NCBI RefSeq assembly: GCF_910592395.1
Contig: NC_088322.1
Span: forward strand, 9,669,431-9,733,430
From: Lineus longissimus
Lineage: Eukaryota > Nemertea > Pilidiophora > Heteronemertea > Lineidae
Length of the DNA stretch: 64,000 nucleotides
Direction of reading: 5' to 3'
Made by a program: the position numbers and the translations under genes. Below the pieces are notes generated by a model. It searched no databases. It was not told the DNA's origin and saw nothing but the letters and a program-made list of their open reading frames with translations. Positions 12,683 to 24,300 of this stretch are shown piece after piece; position 1 is the first letter of the stretch, and each line of letters starts with the position of its first letter.

Positions 12683-13130
12683 TTTAAAGGCCTACGCCGT
12701 TCGTAAACATTTGAAATTGGTAATTGAATTTGAAAAATTTCACTTACGTAGATTCGAACCGAATATAACTTTCAACATTGCCGTTGTGTAGACTGATATA
12801 CAAATACTATGAATACCAAGTTTAAACAAATTTCAACATTGCCGTTGTGTAGACTGATATACAAATACTATGAATACCAAGTTTAAACAAATTTCAACAT
12901 TGCCGTTGTGTAGACTGATATACAAATACTATGAATACCAAGTTTAAACAAATTTCAACATTGCCGTTGTGTAGACTGATATACAAATACTATGAATACC
13001 AAGTTTAAACAAATTTCAACATTGCCGTTGTGTAGGCTGATATACAAATACTATGAATACCAAGTTTAAACAAATTTGTATGCATAATAACTGCACTTCG
13101 GCATTGTGTATAACTGAAGTTTTTTTTTCT
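12683..13130. mobile_element. MITE-like element with 61 bp satellite core, copy 1
   Basis: A left end tttaaaggcctacgccgttc (12,683-12,702) matches the inverted right end of the better copy at 59.0-59.7 kb. Inside are five copies of a 61 bp unit (ccgttgtgtagactgata at 12,781, 12,842, 12,903, 12,964 and 13,025). The sequence after the array (aaatttgtatgcataataactgcact) matches the corresponding part of the 59 kb copy. The right terminal repeat is missing or decayed. Confidence 0.75.
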
Positions 13131-13672
13131 GTTTCGTCTCGGAGTTCCGAACATCAATATGACTATTTAAGACTATAATCGACATGTATGTTAAAACAAA
13201 TCTCAACTTGAGACGAAGAGATATCTATATCGACTTGAAGTTGACGAAAAGAACTAACTATCTGAACTTGAAGTTTACGGAAATAGACACATCTCAACTT
13301 GAAATGTACGGTATTCTTGCTTCCCAGCCGTCGAAATAGTTATACATTCACATGTACCAAAAGTGTTGATTTGATATGATTTCATGAAGAATGCATGTTT
13401 ATCTCGTGAGTAGAGAATAAAACTTAGGATTGCAGTCTCAAAGGTATCAGTTAGAGAATAAGTAATCATCAAATCGTAACTTTTCCGTCTCAACCGATAA
13501 ACTGGTGGCATGGTGAGGATGATATGCCACGATTATCAGTCTGAAACAAAGGTAGGCCTATCACTAACTAAGGGGATATAGAAGACTCGGAAGAAATGTT
13601 TGATCGATTTTGTTTCTGTCATGTGGTGATGGGAGGGGGGGGGGGGGGTGTAAGATTAATAGGTTTCCTTAC

Positions 13673-13720
13673 CTTATTGTCACAGCACTGATCAGCTTCT
13701 ATGTCCCTACTTCTCGTCTG
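13673..13720 (-). other. Candidate non-coding first exon
   Basis: About 30 bp downstream of a TATAAA on the minus strand, an interval with no ATG-initiated frame of note ends in a consensus donor AATAAG|GTAAGG (exon end 13,673). It could be the 5' UTR exon spliced to the acceptor at 6536, which requires a 7.1 kb intron. The start is estimated from the TATA box, and linkage to the peptide gene is inference. Confidence 0.35.
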
Positions 13721-13745
13721 CTCGATTCGATATGATACCGCGCAA

Positions 13746-13801
13746 TTTATACATATGTATCACCCCCGCCGATTGGACATTGTTACGTTGCTGCTGATTG
13801 G
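13746..13801 (-). promoter_or_regulatory. Promoter-like cluster: TATA, GC box, two CCAAT boxes
   Basis: Reading the minus strand, two CCAAT boxes (13,801-13,796 and 13,776-13,771) are followed by a GGCGGGGGT GC box and TATAAA at 13,751-13,746, in the order and spacing of a focused animal promoter. The consensus splice donor 70 bp downstream supports transcription leftwards. Confidence 0.5.
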
Positions 13802-14460
13802 TTGATATTACTTCAGCGGTCGGTACCGGAATCTGCGTAAGCGTCGTCGAAACAAATTCTCCGTAATCTCCTTGAACTATTACAGTCGTAATGCACAGAC
13901 AGTCGTTGAGACTAAATAGCTAGGTTTCGCAATCCGTGGGCGGACGAAGTAAGAGGTACGAAGGTCTGTGGTGTCAACAAGTCCTGCGCTGATTCATTTT
14001 CGCGAATCTCGTAAACCATCTATTTATAGCCGTCCGAGGAATCGGAGAATTTTTTTGAAATCCAATAAAATACATTTACCGACTTCGTCGTTCGTAGCTC
14101 TTCGTAAGGCTTGCGAAACCTGCCTATTGACAGGATTCTTTCAACCGACTACGACAATATTGCTCTCATTAGAACTCGTAGGTGGCCACCGTGGGGAAAA
14201 GGCGGGGCGGGGGTCCGTACGAATTCCCCCTGTAGGGAATAATCGCTGAAATTCAGCGAGAAAAACCCTTCTTCAACATTGACAAGTTCATGCCCGGCCC
14301 GTATTTTTGGAAAGCAGACTCCATTGAAAAACCTGGGGACGCCAAAGAACCAACCTGCATGTTGCGAATGACATGACATCTTTGAACACTATTGTAATCT
14401 TCTCCTTCCGAATTTGTTGTTGACGAATCTAGGTTCTGGGGTCGGTTGATGCGAGGGACC

Positions 14461-14493
14461 CTTTTATACGAGAACGTTCTGCCAATGACGTCA
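14461..14493 (-). promoter_or_regulatory. CRE plus TATA promoter-like cluster
   Basis: On the minus strand a perfect cAMP response element TGACGTCA (14,493-14,486) lies 17 bp before TATAAAAG (14,468-14,461). This combination is frequent in hormone and neuropeptide gene promoters. It could be an alternative upstream promoter of the putative peptide gene, or of an unrecognised transcript. Confidence 0.4.
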
Positions 14494-17400
14494 GCGGACC
14501 TGTCGCCAGTCAAGAAGCCTATTGCCTCCGTCAAAACAGAATAAAAAATTCTGAGCTGCATGGACGTGTAGTAGGAAAGTTTGTCCTTGGGTAAATAGTC
14601 CCGGGGACAAAGGATTGCGTTTTTACTCACTAAGGTATCGACTGTCTAAGAACTATACCTTGCACGCAGTACACCAGGGCCCGGCAGTACAAATTTACCA
14701 GAGGGACATCTAAGGTTTAGTTTCCATTGGCTGCTCCCCTGTGAGATTGTTGACTTGTGGGGTTATTTCCACAGTCTCCATATGTTCCCGGGTATACACC
14801 AATGGGAATTTTCAATAAGGCAAACAAAAGCATATTCTGTGTGTGGCGCGTCGCAAGGTAACGGAACACGGAACACGGAACAAGGAGAAACTACACAGGC
14901 GAACCGAATATGGATACGTAGACCAGAACAGTCATTTCATCTTTGCATGACATGATAATGAATGGCTGTGGCGAGACTGATCATGCCACGACATCTCGCC
15001 GCTAGAAGATGAACTTTTATCGAATCTTCGGATTCAGCCGATGAAGAGACTAGTTCGAGCGATAGAGGGTATAATCGGATCCTTTTCCGTCTTCTTTATT
15101 CATCAGGCCGTGGTTCAAATCTAAAAGGAACTCCGTTTTTAAACTCGTCTCAGGGGCAGAGTAAAACCGCTATCGTTGAGATAAGTAAGGTGCTTCCTTC
15201 ACATAAAACAATGGTTCTGCTCCTTTGAATGACTTTAGTCAATATCAGGAGCAACTCGTGGGTTTCCGGGCCAAGCAACCACTCATATTATTTTGACGTG
15301 ACGCCAGTCGTCACAAATTACCATACGCACAGTGATTGGCCGATTCGAAAATAACATAGGGCATGCACCTGGTGAACGTCTGATCATCCCTAAAAATAGC
15401 GCTGGGGAGAGTCTACCCATTCTCCAAACAGCCATCCTGAAAACAGCTCCACGCACGGGCGTTACAGCCGGAGCTTGACCAAATTGAATGACGGCTGGAA
15501 TGTCCGCCATCTTTCGAGGGCGAGAGCTGCCGTGTATGTCAGCTCATTCCGTCAGCCTCGGCAGATCACTTTTCATCAAGCGCCGTTTAAATGCCTGACC
15601 GCCATCTCAAGTAGCGATGATGAAGGAACGAAATCAAAGTAATCACGAATAGAAGATGAAAACAAATTATATTCTTTGAAATTTATTGTCGATCCATGAA
15701 TATGTAACATTTATATAAACAAGAACGAGTTCATTCATTTACATCCGATCCCGTCGATTTGGCACAGGGTACACGAGGTACCTGATAGTCCCTCTAGAGG
15801 GTTTAAAGGGCAAGATGAATGACGAAATTGGACCGACTTTAGACCACCAGGGGAGCCACTTGCTAGAGGAACTACCTTGTACAGCAACAAGCAGACAGTA
15901 TCTATGCTCGATGCTCGATGTCGCTGCCCTATGCATGATAGTTTCTCTTCTCTTTAGTAGGTGACGCCCCTAGTTTGTCATGTAAGATACATTTCTTCTA
16001 CATTTTATCATTTAGGAAGACGTTTGGCAGGAGCTGGTTGGTCAAATCGGCGATACTGCCAGTGATTATTAAAGCTAGGTCTGATCTCGGGCAGACGTGA
16101 ATAGTCTTGGAGTGCTGTGAGATGAGAGGCCGGCACATATCGGTCACTTAATAAAACCTATTCTGGTCCGCCTGATCCCTGCCTATAGCCCCTCTTTAAG
16201 ATATAAAGTATCCCGACATCCCCATCCCTGTGAACCATTTTCGTTGCTATATTTGAGACATCGAGTGACTGAGAGGGAGCAGAAAAGTACGACTTCGGGT
16301 TTACTCAGGGGCTGTTTCAAAACTACTATAATGACCCCCCCCCCTCCTCTATTCTGTACCATATTTTGAATTGTAATATCGGACAGGAGTCGCTGAGACG
16401 TTCTCTTGAAACGCCTCAAGTCAGTTTTACACTGCAAATGATCTGTTTGACAAAATCAAACACCACCGATATATATATATATATCTATAAGAATCATAAA
16501 ACGCATAATATATATTTATATAAATACAAAATGTTCCGATAGAAAGTTTAAAAAGTTGTCGAAACACAGATCCAGAGGGTATTCGAAAAAGCAAGTTCTG
16601 GACCAGTGGATTGACGGCGTCATTGCTCACCACCGTCTGTACTGATAAACAATAGAAAAATCGATTGTGAAAAACATTGTGTTTTCTTTTGCAAAACATT
16701 CCATTTACACAGACGCTGCAAAGGCTTATGATGTGGCATGGTGCTGTCAAACTTTGTCGTTGGAATTGCCGGAAGAGTTTGTCAGACCACGCTAGTTGCG
16801 CTCTGATTGGCTGAGATAGTCATTTGTTTCAGGGGTCATGTGACCCAGCTGGTTGCGAGCAATGAGTCGCAGTCCAGTCCAGTGTTTCTAGATCCAGCTT
16901 TTTCGAATACCCCATATAATTAACTGGTAACTTATACGGTTCTCCGACTCATTCCCCAGGTAACAACCAGTTGGCCTCTTCTTTTTCTTCAAATTCTGAT
17001 AAACAAGCTTTTGGTCAAAGGGTTCCTCTCTCCTGGGCCCATTTTTGGTTCTGTTTTGTGGCAAAGAAAACGCCGACCCTCCGGATCAGCTGGGAAGTGA
17101 TTTCCATGGTTTAAATGGCCTGTTCCACCAGGTTCCCCCCCCCCCCCCCGAATAGACACCTTTCTGCACAGTGTGGCCATACCGATGATCACCACAAAGA
17201 AAATCAGCTAGTAAGACCCCCCCCCCCGCCCCCGACACTGTTCTGTAGAAGAAAATGTCACACCATGTTGAAGTTGGCTACTTTATTTCATATTCCTTAT
17301 GCGAGATTCTATTTCATTTCAGATTCTGAATTATTTGTTATGGTCAACTTAGCTCTTTATTTCCACTGGTTCCCATTTAACTGACTTGAGCCCTTGCTAT

Positions 17401-18089
17401 TGAGTACAGACTTAGCCCTTACGTTCAGAATCCGGAATATGTCAACTATAAAGTTTAGAATCAGGAATGGCGAATAGGAAATAAGTATGAACCAAGTTCA
17501 GGCTGGAAAATGTCACGTTGACGTACTCTCACCTTCAAAAAAGTTCTTAGTCATGTCCCTGAGAAACACTCGCAGCATCTTGGTTTCTATAGTAACCATC
17601 GTTGCCATGGCAACTTCATAATTGATTGCACTCCTCAAGCATTATTCATCCTGATTTTGCCGGAATACCAGATAGTTGCCCCCCCCCCCCACCCATACCA
17701 TTTAGTTTTTCAACAAAATTGAACCTTTAATCTTTTTTGAATTCTGTGAAAAAAGACTCCGACAAAATGAGGATAGTATGAACTTTGGTCACATGACTGT
17801 ATCCATGGCAACTGTAAGTTTCATTATGCAGTATATGTTGTGTGATCCACGGATTCCAGGAACTGAATCACAAAGAGATCATTTGAATCCGTCCTCCGAT
17901 ATGATTGCTTGAACTCCCAACAGCGCGAGCCAATGAAAATGCGCAAAGCACACGTGACAATAAATTAGCCACCACTGGCCATGTACACGTGTGAGTAATA
18001 TAGTATGTACAAAACGTCAGCACGTATGAAATTGCATTATCCATGAAATGTAATAAATAATCTCGAGTATGAAACTCGGTGAATTTACA
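14494..18089. other. Intergenic stretch downstream of the p75-like gene
   Basis: No exon recognised. It contains several C or G homopolymer runs (about 16,327-16,340, 17,137-17,149, 17,217-17,227, 17,681-17,691) and a TA microsatellite near 16,470-16,486. AATAAA signals on the minus strand at 17,361-17,356 and 17,287-17,282 could serve the p75-like gene, giving a 3' UTR of about 730-810 nt, but this cannot be confirmed from sequence. Confidence 0.4.
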
Positions 18090-18301
18090 CTATACGTTGG
18101 CCGGTTCCTGAGTTTTAGTTTGCTCGCCTTGAAGCACTTTGAGGACATCTTGTCGCCCAATGTTCTTCAAAGCCCTGACGAGTAGGCCTATCGTAGCAGA
18201 GTCATTCTCGGCCCATTCCACCAGCATATACCTCACAGGCGTCTCCATGCCTCGTTCCTCGTCCGTCCTCCTAAAATCCTCGATCTTTGACGAGTTATAA
18301 C
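18090..18301 (-). CDS. NGFR: p75-like exon 6: second half of death domain and C-terminus
   Basis: The acceptor CTTTTTCAG precedes 18301. Seventy codons follow, ending in TAG at 18,092-18,090. Core death-domain helices are visible (YNSSKIEDF, then TPVRYMLVEW, then NDSATIGLLVRALKNI and QDVLKVL). Where vertebrate p75NTR has Cys-Pro-Val-Arg, this protein has Thr-Pro-Val-Arg. It ends in Val, like vertebrate p75NTR, which can act as a PDZ ligand. Confidence 0.95.
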
Positions 18302-21300
18302 CTGAAAAAGTGGAAAAAAGTTAATTTGCAGTGTACAGTAAAACCTCTCGATAAGGACACTGTCCTTAATACACTTGACTTGCCAAACTCAGCTCGACGC
18401 CGAACTGCAGCGCCACTCGTGGACAAAGATAGAACAACTCGACATTTTTTTCACCGGTTTTCTCGCTGCGCATGCGTACCAGCGGAAATCAACAAAAGAT
18501 GACGCTGGTACGCATGTGCAGCAAGAAAACCGGTGAAAAAAATGTCGAGTTGTTCTATCTTTGTCCGCGAGTGGCGCTGCAGTTCGGCGTCGAGCTGGGT
18601 TTGGCAAGTCAAGTATTGAGTGGCACCCAATGGTTTTGCCAAAGGTTTCTTATTTGACAGAGCCGAATCTGTGTGTGGAGGGGGAACAGAATAATTTTAA
18701 TACATTTTAATAAATTTCCAGTAATGTCGTTAGGACTTAACACCAACTTTACTGTTAACGTTGATTGAGCATTCGGGATCTTCAGGAGAATGCCTACACC
18801 TGCAATTTTTTTACGAGTAAAGTAAATATATAAATTTCACTTAAAAATGTGATATAAATTTTAAATTACATTAATAAAATATAAATTTTATATACAATTT
18901 CGATGTAGAATTTTTATAAAAATTACACCAAAAATTTATATAAAATATCTGATATATGATATATATAGTCGTTTTTATATAGAATTTTTATTTTATTGAT
19001 TTTTATATAAAATTTATAGCAGATTTTTTAATATAAATTTTACACGTAGTCAAATTTTATATAACTTCTATAAAGGATTTTTGTATATTTTATATAAAAT
19101 AAGACTTAAATACATTTTTATATTAAAAAAATTGCTTGTGTATGGTGTAGTAGAGAGTCGTTACCTAATTCTTTTGCTAAATGCGTCCAATTTTGCCCTT
19201 CTTTCTCCGTCGTTAGTACGACTTCCAACTCTTTTTTCTTGGCAGGAGGAAGGTCCCTAATCTTGGTTCCACTGTTGTCTGCAAATAAAGATAAACGGGG
19301 GGACATCATGAACTTGCAAACAGCGTTGACACCGGTGACGTTATCTACTGTTCTTGAAATTCCCCTATAGTCGGCGCCGCAAGCTTGTATGGACTCAAAC
19401 GTCCGCAGCTTATTTCCCAATGGGAGGATAGCTAGGATTTGCTCCGTAGCAAAAGTACGTAAGTAAACGGTGCTGCATGCTACATCACTAAGCAACTGTG
19501 ACCGATGGCAAAGCTTGGAGATTGGTCCACTCTGAGCGCTTCCCAGTGAATGACGAAAGTTGCGCTTCCCGTTTAACTTACATAATTTATTGTCTTGGTC
19601 AAGGTACACCCCGCTATCCGAACCTGTCCTCTTTGCCGCTTCTTTTTCAAGATATGCTGCCCTTCTTTTCTTCCCTCTCAACTTCCAGTGTTTATAGACG
19701 GCATAAGCAAGCAAGGCCACCACGACCAGACCCATGATTGCGCAATACAACGGGATAAGCTCGGCTCCAGTGTTGGAACTCTCTTCAGGGCCTGAGGATT
19801 CCGTGGACCGAGGCAGGAGAATATCTGAAAAGACAGGAAAGTAAACTGGTAAGTTTTGTGAACATGTAACGTATTTGCTTCCTTCGCATGCCCCATTGCC
19901 AAAGACGCGGGAGGAATTCGTTCTCTGGAATCGTATCGGCTTAATCTTCTTGACTTCTAAGGAATTCCAGACCTGGGCCGGGGTGGATGTAAATGATGGA
20001 AGAGCGCAGGCAGTCATGACGACACATCAATCACTTGTCATATTGGTCATCATCTTTAAACCGACGATGCGTATCCGTGTCCGACTTGAATGGACCGTGA
20101 GCATCAAAAGATTGATTTATACAAAACTGTCGCACGCCTCCTAATTTAAGAATTTGAAAGAATATTTCGAACGTGCTGCAATAGAGAGGTTCAGAAATGT
20201 CTTGAGATACGTGTTCAACGACGTAAGGTCGATTTTAGCGCCCCTTCACTCGACTGTTTGCAGTGTTCTCAGTAAATCGTGATGTCCAGTTTTAGAAATC
20301 CTGACCAATGCAAGGCACAAACATGGATATACCATGAAGATCAACCGCACACGCGGGTAACTTTGAAGCAAGGTACCGAGCCTTTAACTGCCAGAAGTGG
20401 AACGATCATTAGACCTTGTTGTAGATCTATCATCCGCGGGGCCGCTGGAAGTTCATCTGTTTCTTAAACTCATTAATATGATTTATGTATTCCCACAGAC
20501 AAACAGGCCGCGGTAACTGTAGCCAGTAACTCAACAAGGTAGATAATTCAGACTAATTATGAATGCGTATATCGAGTTGGTAGGGACATGCTCTGGATTC
20601 CTTTAAAGGGGGACTATAGGCAGGCATCTCGGAGTCAACTCGTTGGTCTCCAGGTGGCGACCAATATGCACAGTGAGGGGACAGGGTCAGGCTTCTTGAT
20701 AAAACTGACTTCTTGGTAAAATATTCCTTGGAACTGGTCTGAGACACCGATAAAAGGTTCCTCGTAACCACGTTGATGGGGCCGATTAGCCTACTCCGAG
20801 AAGGGACATCTTTGGCGATGTCATGCAAGTCAATCTGGTCTACATTGATCTAGCCTAATGGAGAATTGGTGCGTCCAGAAACCAAACACCAAATGCCATC
20901 GACAACTGTCATTTTGACCTGAATACTGAATACCCTGGCTACGTAGGCTTCTGTTGTGACGAGGCGATACCCTGGCTACGTAGGCTTCTGTTGTGACGAG
21001 GCGAAGCCCTTGCCAACAGCAGGAGAGTCTGACAAAACCGGTTTGATTTTTATACGTCCGAGCAGAAAGATATTGAGCAAAAGCAACCAGACATGCATGC
21101 ATATACATGAACCTCATTTTCACAGGAAACTCAAGGTAAGTCCCCTAAAATATTGAGTTGAGAGCTGGACATTTTCTTTAGACAGTACTTGGTGATTCAA
21201 TTGTACGTATATGTTGGAGGAAACCAGAAACCCCGCTGGAAACCTACCCGCACACCGATCTGACTCAACTCGAATTAATGTCTTTAGATTTAGCTAAGAT

Positions 21301-24300
21301 TTAGCAACCTTATTTCCAGAAAGTCGTACGTGCTAGAATTCAAAATGACGTAGGTCTATATTTGCAATCGGAATGGTTGTCCAGGCGAATGGGATACCAG
21401 TCACAAAACAACATTGTGTATGCCGTCAGATCCAAAGCGGACAATTTCACCAAATATAAGATATTGTTACTGTGCCAAGCAACATACATACGGGACGGTG
21501 ACTGTATGTCAGTGACTCCAGCTTAGTCACCCCAAGGCAAGAAAACTGGGGTCGACAGAAGGTTACACACATAAATCGGACACGAGTTGGCACTCACCGA
21601 GTGTTCCATTAAAGTAAATACGCGTTCCATTGCTCGGTCGTCCACTGCTTGTATCACCCGATGTGGAATTGACTCCCGAAGCGTCCATGTCTTGCGTTAA
21701 CTGTGGGTAAACTGAATTTCTGGGAGATTCTGGACAATAGGGAGGCTCTCGCTGGTTGGCGCAGAAGCCGACTTTGATTGATGAACTTCGAGTAAATGAC
21801 TCAGGTACGGAATTCCGTGTCACACGAGTTCGCGCAAACTAAACATGCATTTTAGGACAGAGCATTGATTTATGTAGGCTAGGTCTGTCAGGTTGGGTTG
21901 ACGTTGACTTAAGTGGATGCGCCAACTTGGGTTGATCAGATTGAATGTACATTCTGAGTCAATTGATGTACATAAATTCCCGCATTTCTGAGCTGGGACA
22001 GAGATATCCAATTCCATGCAGCATTGAAGTTATATCGCTGTGCAATTCGATAGAATCACGTGCATTTGTGTACACGTGAGAATAGAAACTTGAGGTGAAT
22101 TTGTAATGCCAGTCCGGTTCAATTAGGAATGACAAAATTGAGAGTGTAATACACACATGAAGATAGCCTAGAAAACAGGTGAAGTTCTACTCACCTTAAT
22201 TTGAAATAGACTGTATTAACACTGCGCAGATGTCGGTTAACGTTATCGTAAGAACTGACAAACTCATAATAAATGATTCGACTGAGTGGGATATTTTGAG
22301 AAGCAAACTTGAACGTGGTGCTCCTAACCCCGGATCGGCCCGAATATGAAATTCGTTTGTACCATGGGAAAGAACTCATTTGGCGGTACATGTACCATTG
22401 GAAAGTACTCATTCTGGATGGAGACCTGGTACCATGGAAAAGTACACAATGGAACAAACAATCAGCCCGAATATGATATTCATCTTTATCGCGGGAGCTT
22501 GAAATACTCGTATGGCATGTTGCGTATGGTGGTGGTACATGTAGGCTACAATGAAAAAGTACTCATTTTAGCTGTAGGCGTACGCCTATACTATGGAAAA
22601 GTACTCATTTTGAAGTACCATGGAAAAGTACTCGCGACATTTGGATCGAATGTGAAATCCGGTTTGACCATGAAAAAGGATTCATTTGTATCATACATAG
22701 CCGAATAAAATAAAATAATCGAAGGATACATTTCAGGTTAGATGTCGTCTCGGACTACATGCCCGAGAATGGTTGTTCTGGTAGGCCTACCCTTGCATCG
22801 TAGGCCGCATCTAACATCGGGTCTAACCTGCAATCTCATCCAGTTTTTTTGGGCCAAATCAAGCCGAACGACATTAATATGACCTTATCAATGAATAGGG
22901 CCCTGTATCTATCCACATGTGGGTGAAGCTGTTACCGCTGACAGGCATGGGAGGCCTTGTCTATACACACAAAAAACCCAACAGATTTTGGTAATCTGCA
23001 TTTTACACACACGATGCAACAGCTTTTTTGGATTCTCCCCTATCGAATTTAGCAAGGGTGTGTGTGTGTTAAATTGAACAGCTTTTATTGAAGCATTTAA
23101 ATGGGGACTGTTCTCAATTTGGTTTTATTAATGGTATCTTTATTTTGATAAGTTTTATGGCAGACGATTAGAAGACAATATAACAGACACTGTGCTGTTA
23201 ACCCCCTAGGACGAGAGCGGTGAGAATTTAGGAAATTATAGCCTGCGCTTGAGAACCAACCACATTGAACTTCCAGCGGTATTGCCTCCGCAGCTTCCGA
23301 AGCTTACACTACGGACGCAGGGGACCGGCCTCGTTCCTCACCCTAAGGAGACCAAATTGGATTGACGCGATATGCTGCCCAGCGAGTCTACCGAAGCTGA
23401 GTAATGTCAATAGATTGAGGGTCAAGGACGACTTTGGCCACGATTTCACCGAGAATTTCAGGAATCACCGTCGTGATTTATCCGAGGTTTCGCTGAGAAA
23501 TGGTCAGTGAATTGTGTTGATTCTCGATCAACCATCCACGGATTAAGAGTTGACCATAGGCACCAGTGACCATTTTGACCACAACTTAAAATCCTAAAGC
23601 AACTAGAACTCCTTGAAAGTGAAGTGAATGCCCATTGAAAAGCTGGGAGGCTGTTCTCTGGAAAACAAAGAACGACTCCCACCCTAAATTGACATTCAAT
23701 TTCTTGTATAAATGGTGATGCATGCCTATAGTCAACCCTTAACCGCTCTCGGCCTTCCAAGTTCGGTGACGGGCCGGGCCTCGAGCGCACCAACCCAGAG
23801 TCCATGATGAAAATGATAAACACCAATCTGGACCAAAGAGAAGTTAATGTCGGTTATATAGTATGAGCAGGTCGCAAGCGGAATGTATGTCGGCACTCAA
23901 AAACAAACTATTCTAAATATTTATTAGGTAAATATTGTAATAAATTTCTGGGAAACACACAAGAGCAGGAGCGAGCGTTTATCAGTCGACAGCAGGCTAG
24001 GCGTTCACAGAAACAACCGTGTTCCTCTAGCACAGGAAACTAACATGCCTTGCATACATGCAGACGATGCCAGATCACGATTCCGATCTAAAAACCGGCA
24101 GAAATTTATGGGGCGATTTGTTGGTTGAAACGAGCAGAGTTGGCCATTAATATTCCAGCGGCATTAATTGTCTTTGTAGATTTCGAGATCAAAGGGAGCC
24201 GCCTGCCAGAGCTCGAACTGACTCAGCCGTTCGAGATAGTTTATGAGCCATGTTCTCTGCACACACAACCTTGTTGATGTCGTTCAGGTTGGTGCGCACA

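Larger units (their letters stand above)
18302..19164 (-). other. Last intron of the p75-like gene
   Basis: An 863 bp phase-1 intron. It contains a long foldback (18,368-18,618) and a strongly AT-rich stretch (about 18,820-19,120). No coding potential was seen. Confidence 0.85.

Noticed and set aside
14253-14630. 125-codon minus-strand frame over the CRE/TATA cluster
   Set aside because: It spans the promoter elements, has no clear start or domain, and composition is unremarkable.
15283-15510. 75-codon minus-strand frame starting AAGATGGCGGAC
   Set aside because: A good start context, but no domain, no donor I could trust and no continuing exon; it may be part of a dispersed repeat.
19118-20017. 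Single 299-codon frame read as one intronless p75-like segment
   Set aside because: It runs through two introns. Canonical donors and acceptors at 19,582/19,278 and 19,165, and homology, show separate exons.
23458-23826. 122-codon minus-strand frame in the long p75-like intron
   Set aside because: No TNFR-type cysteine spacing, no flanking splice sites in phase.
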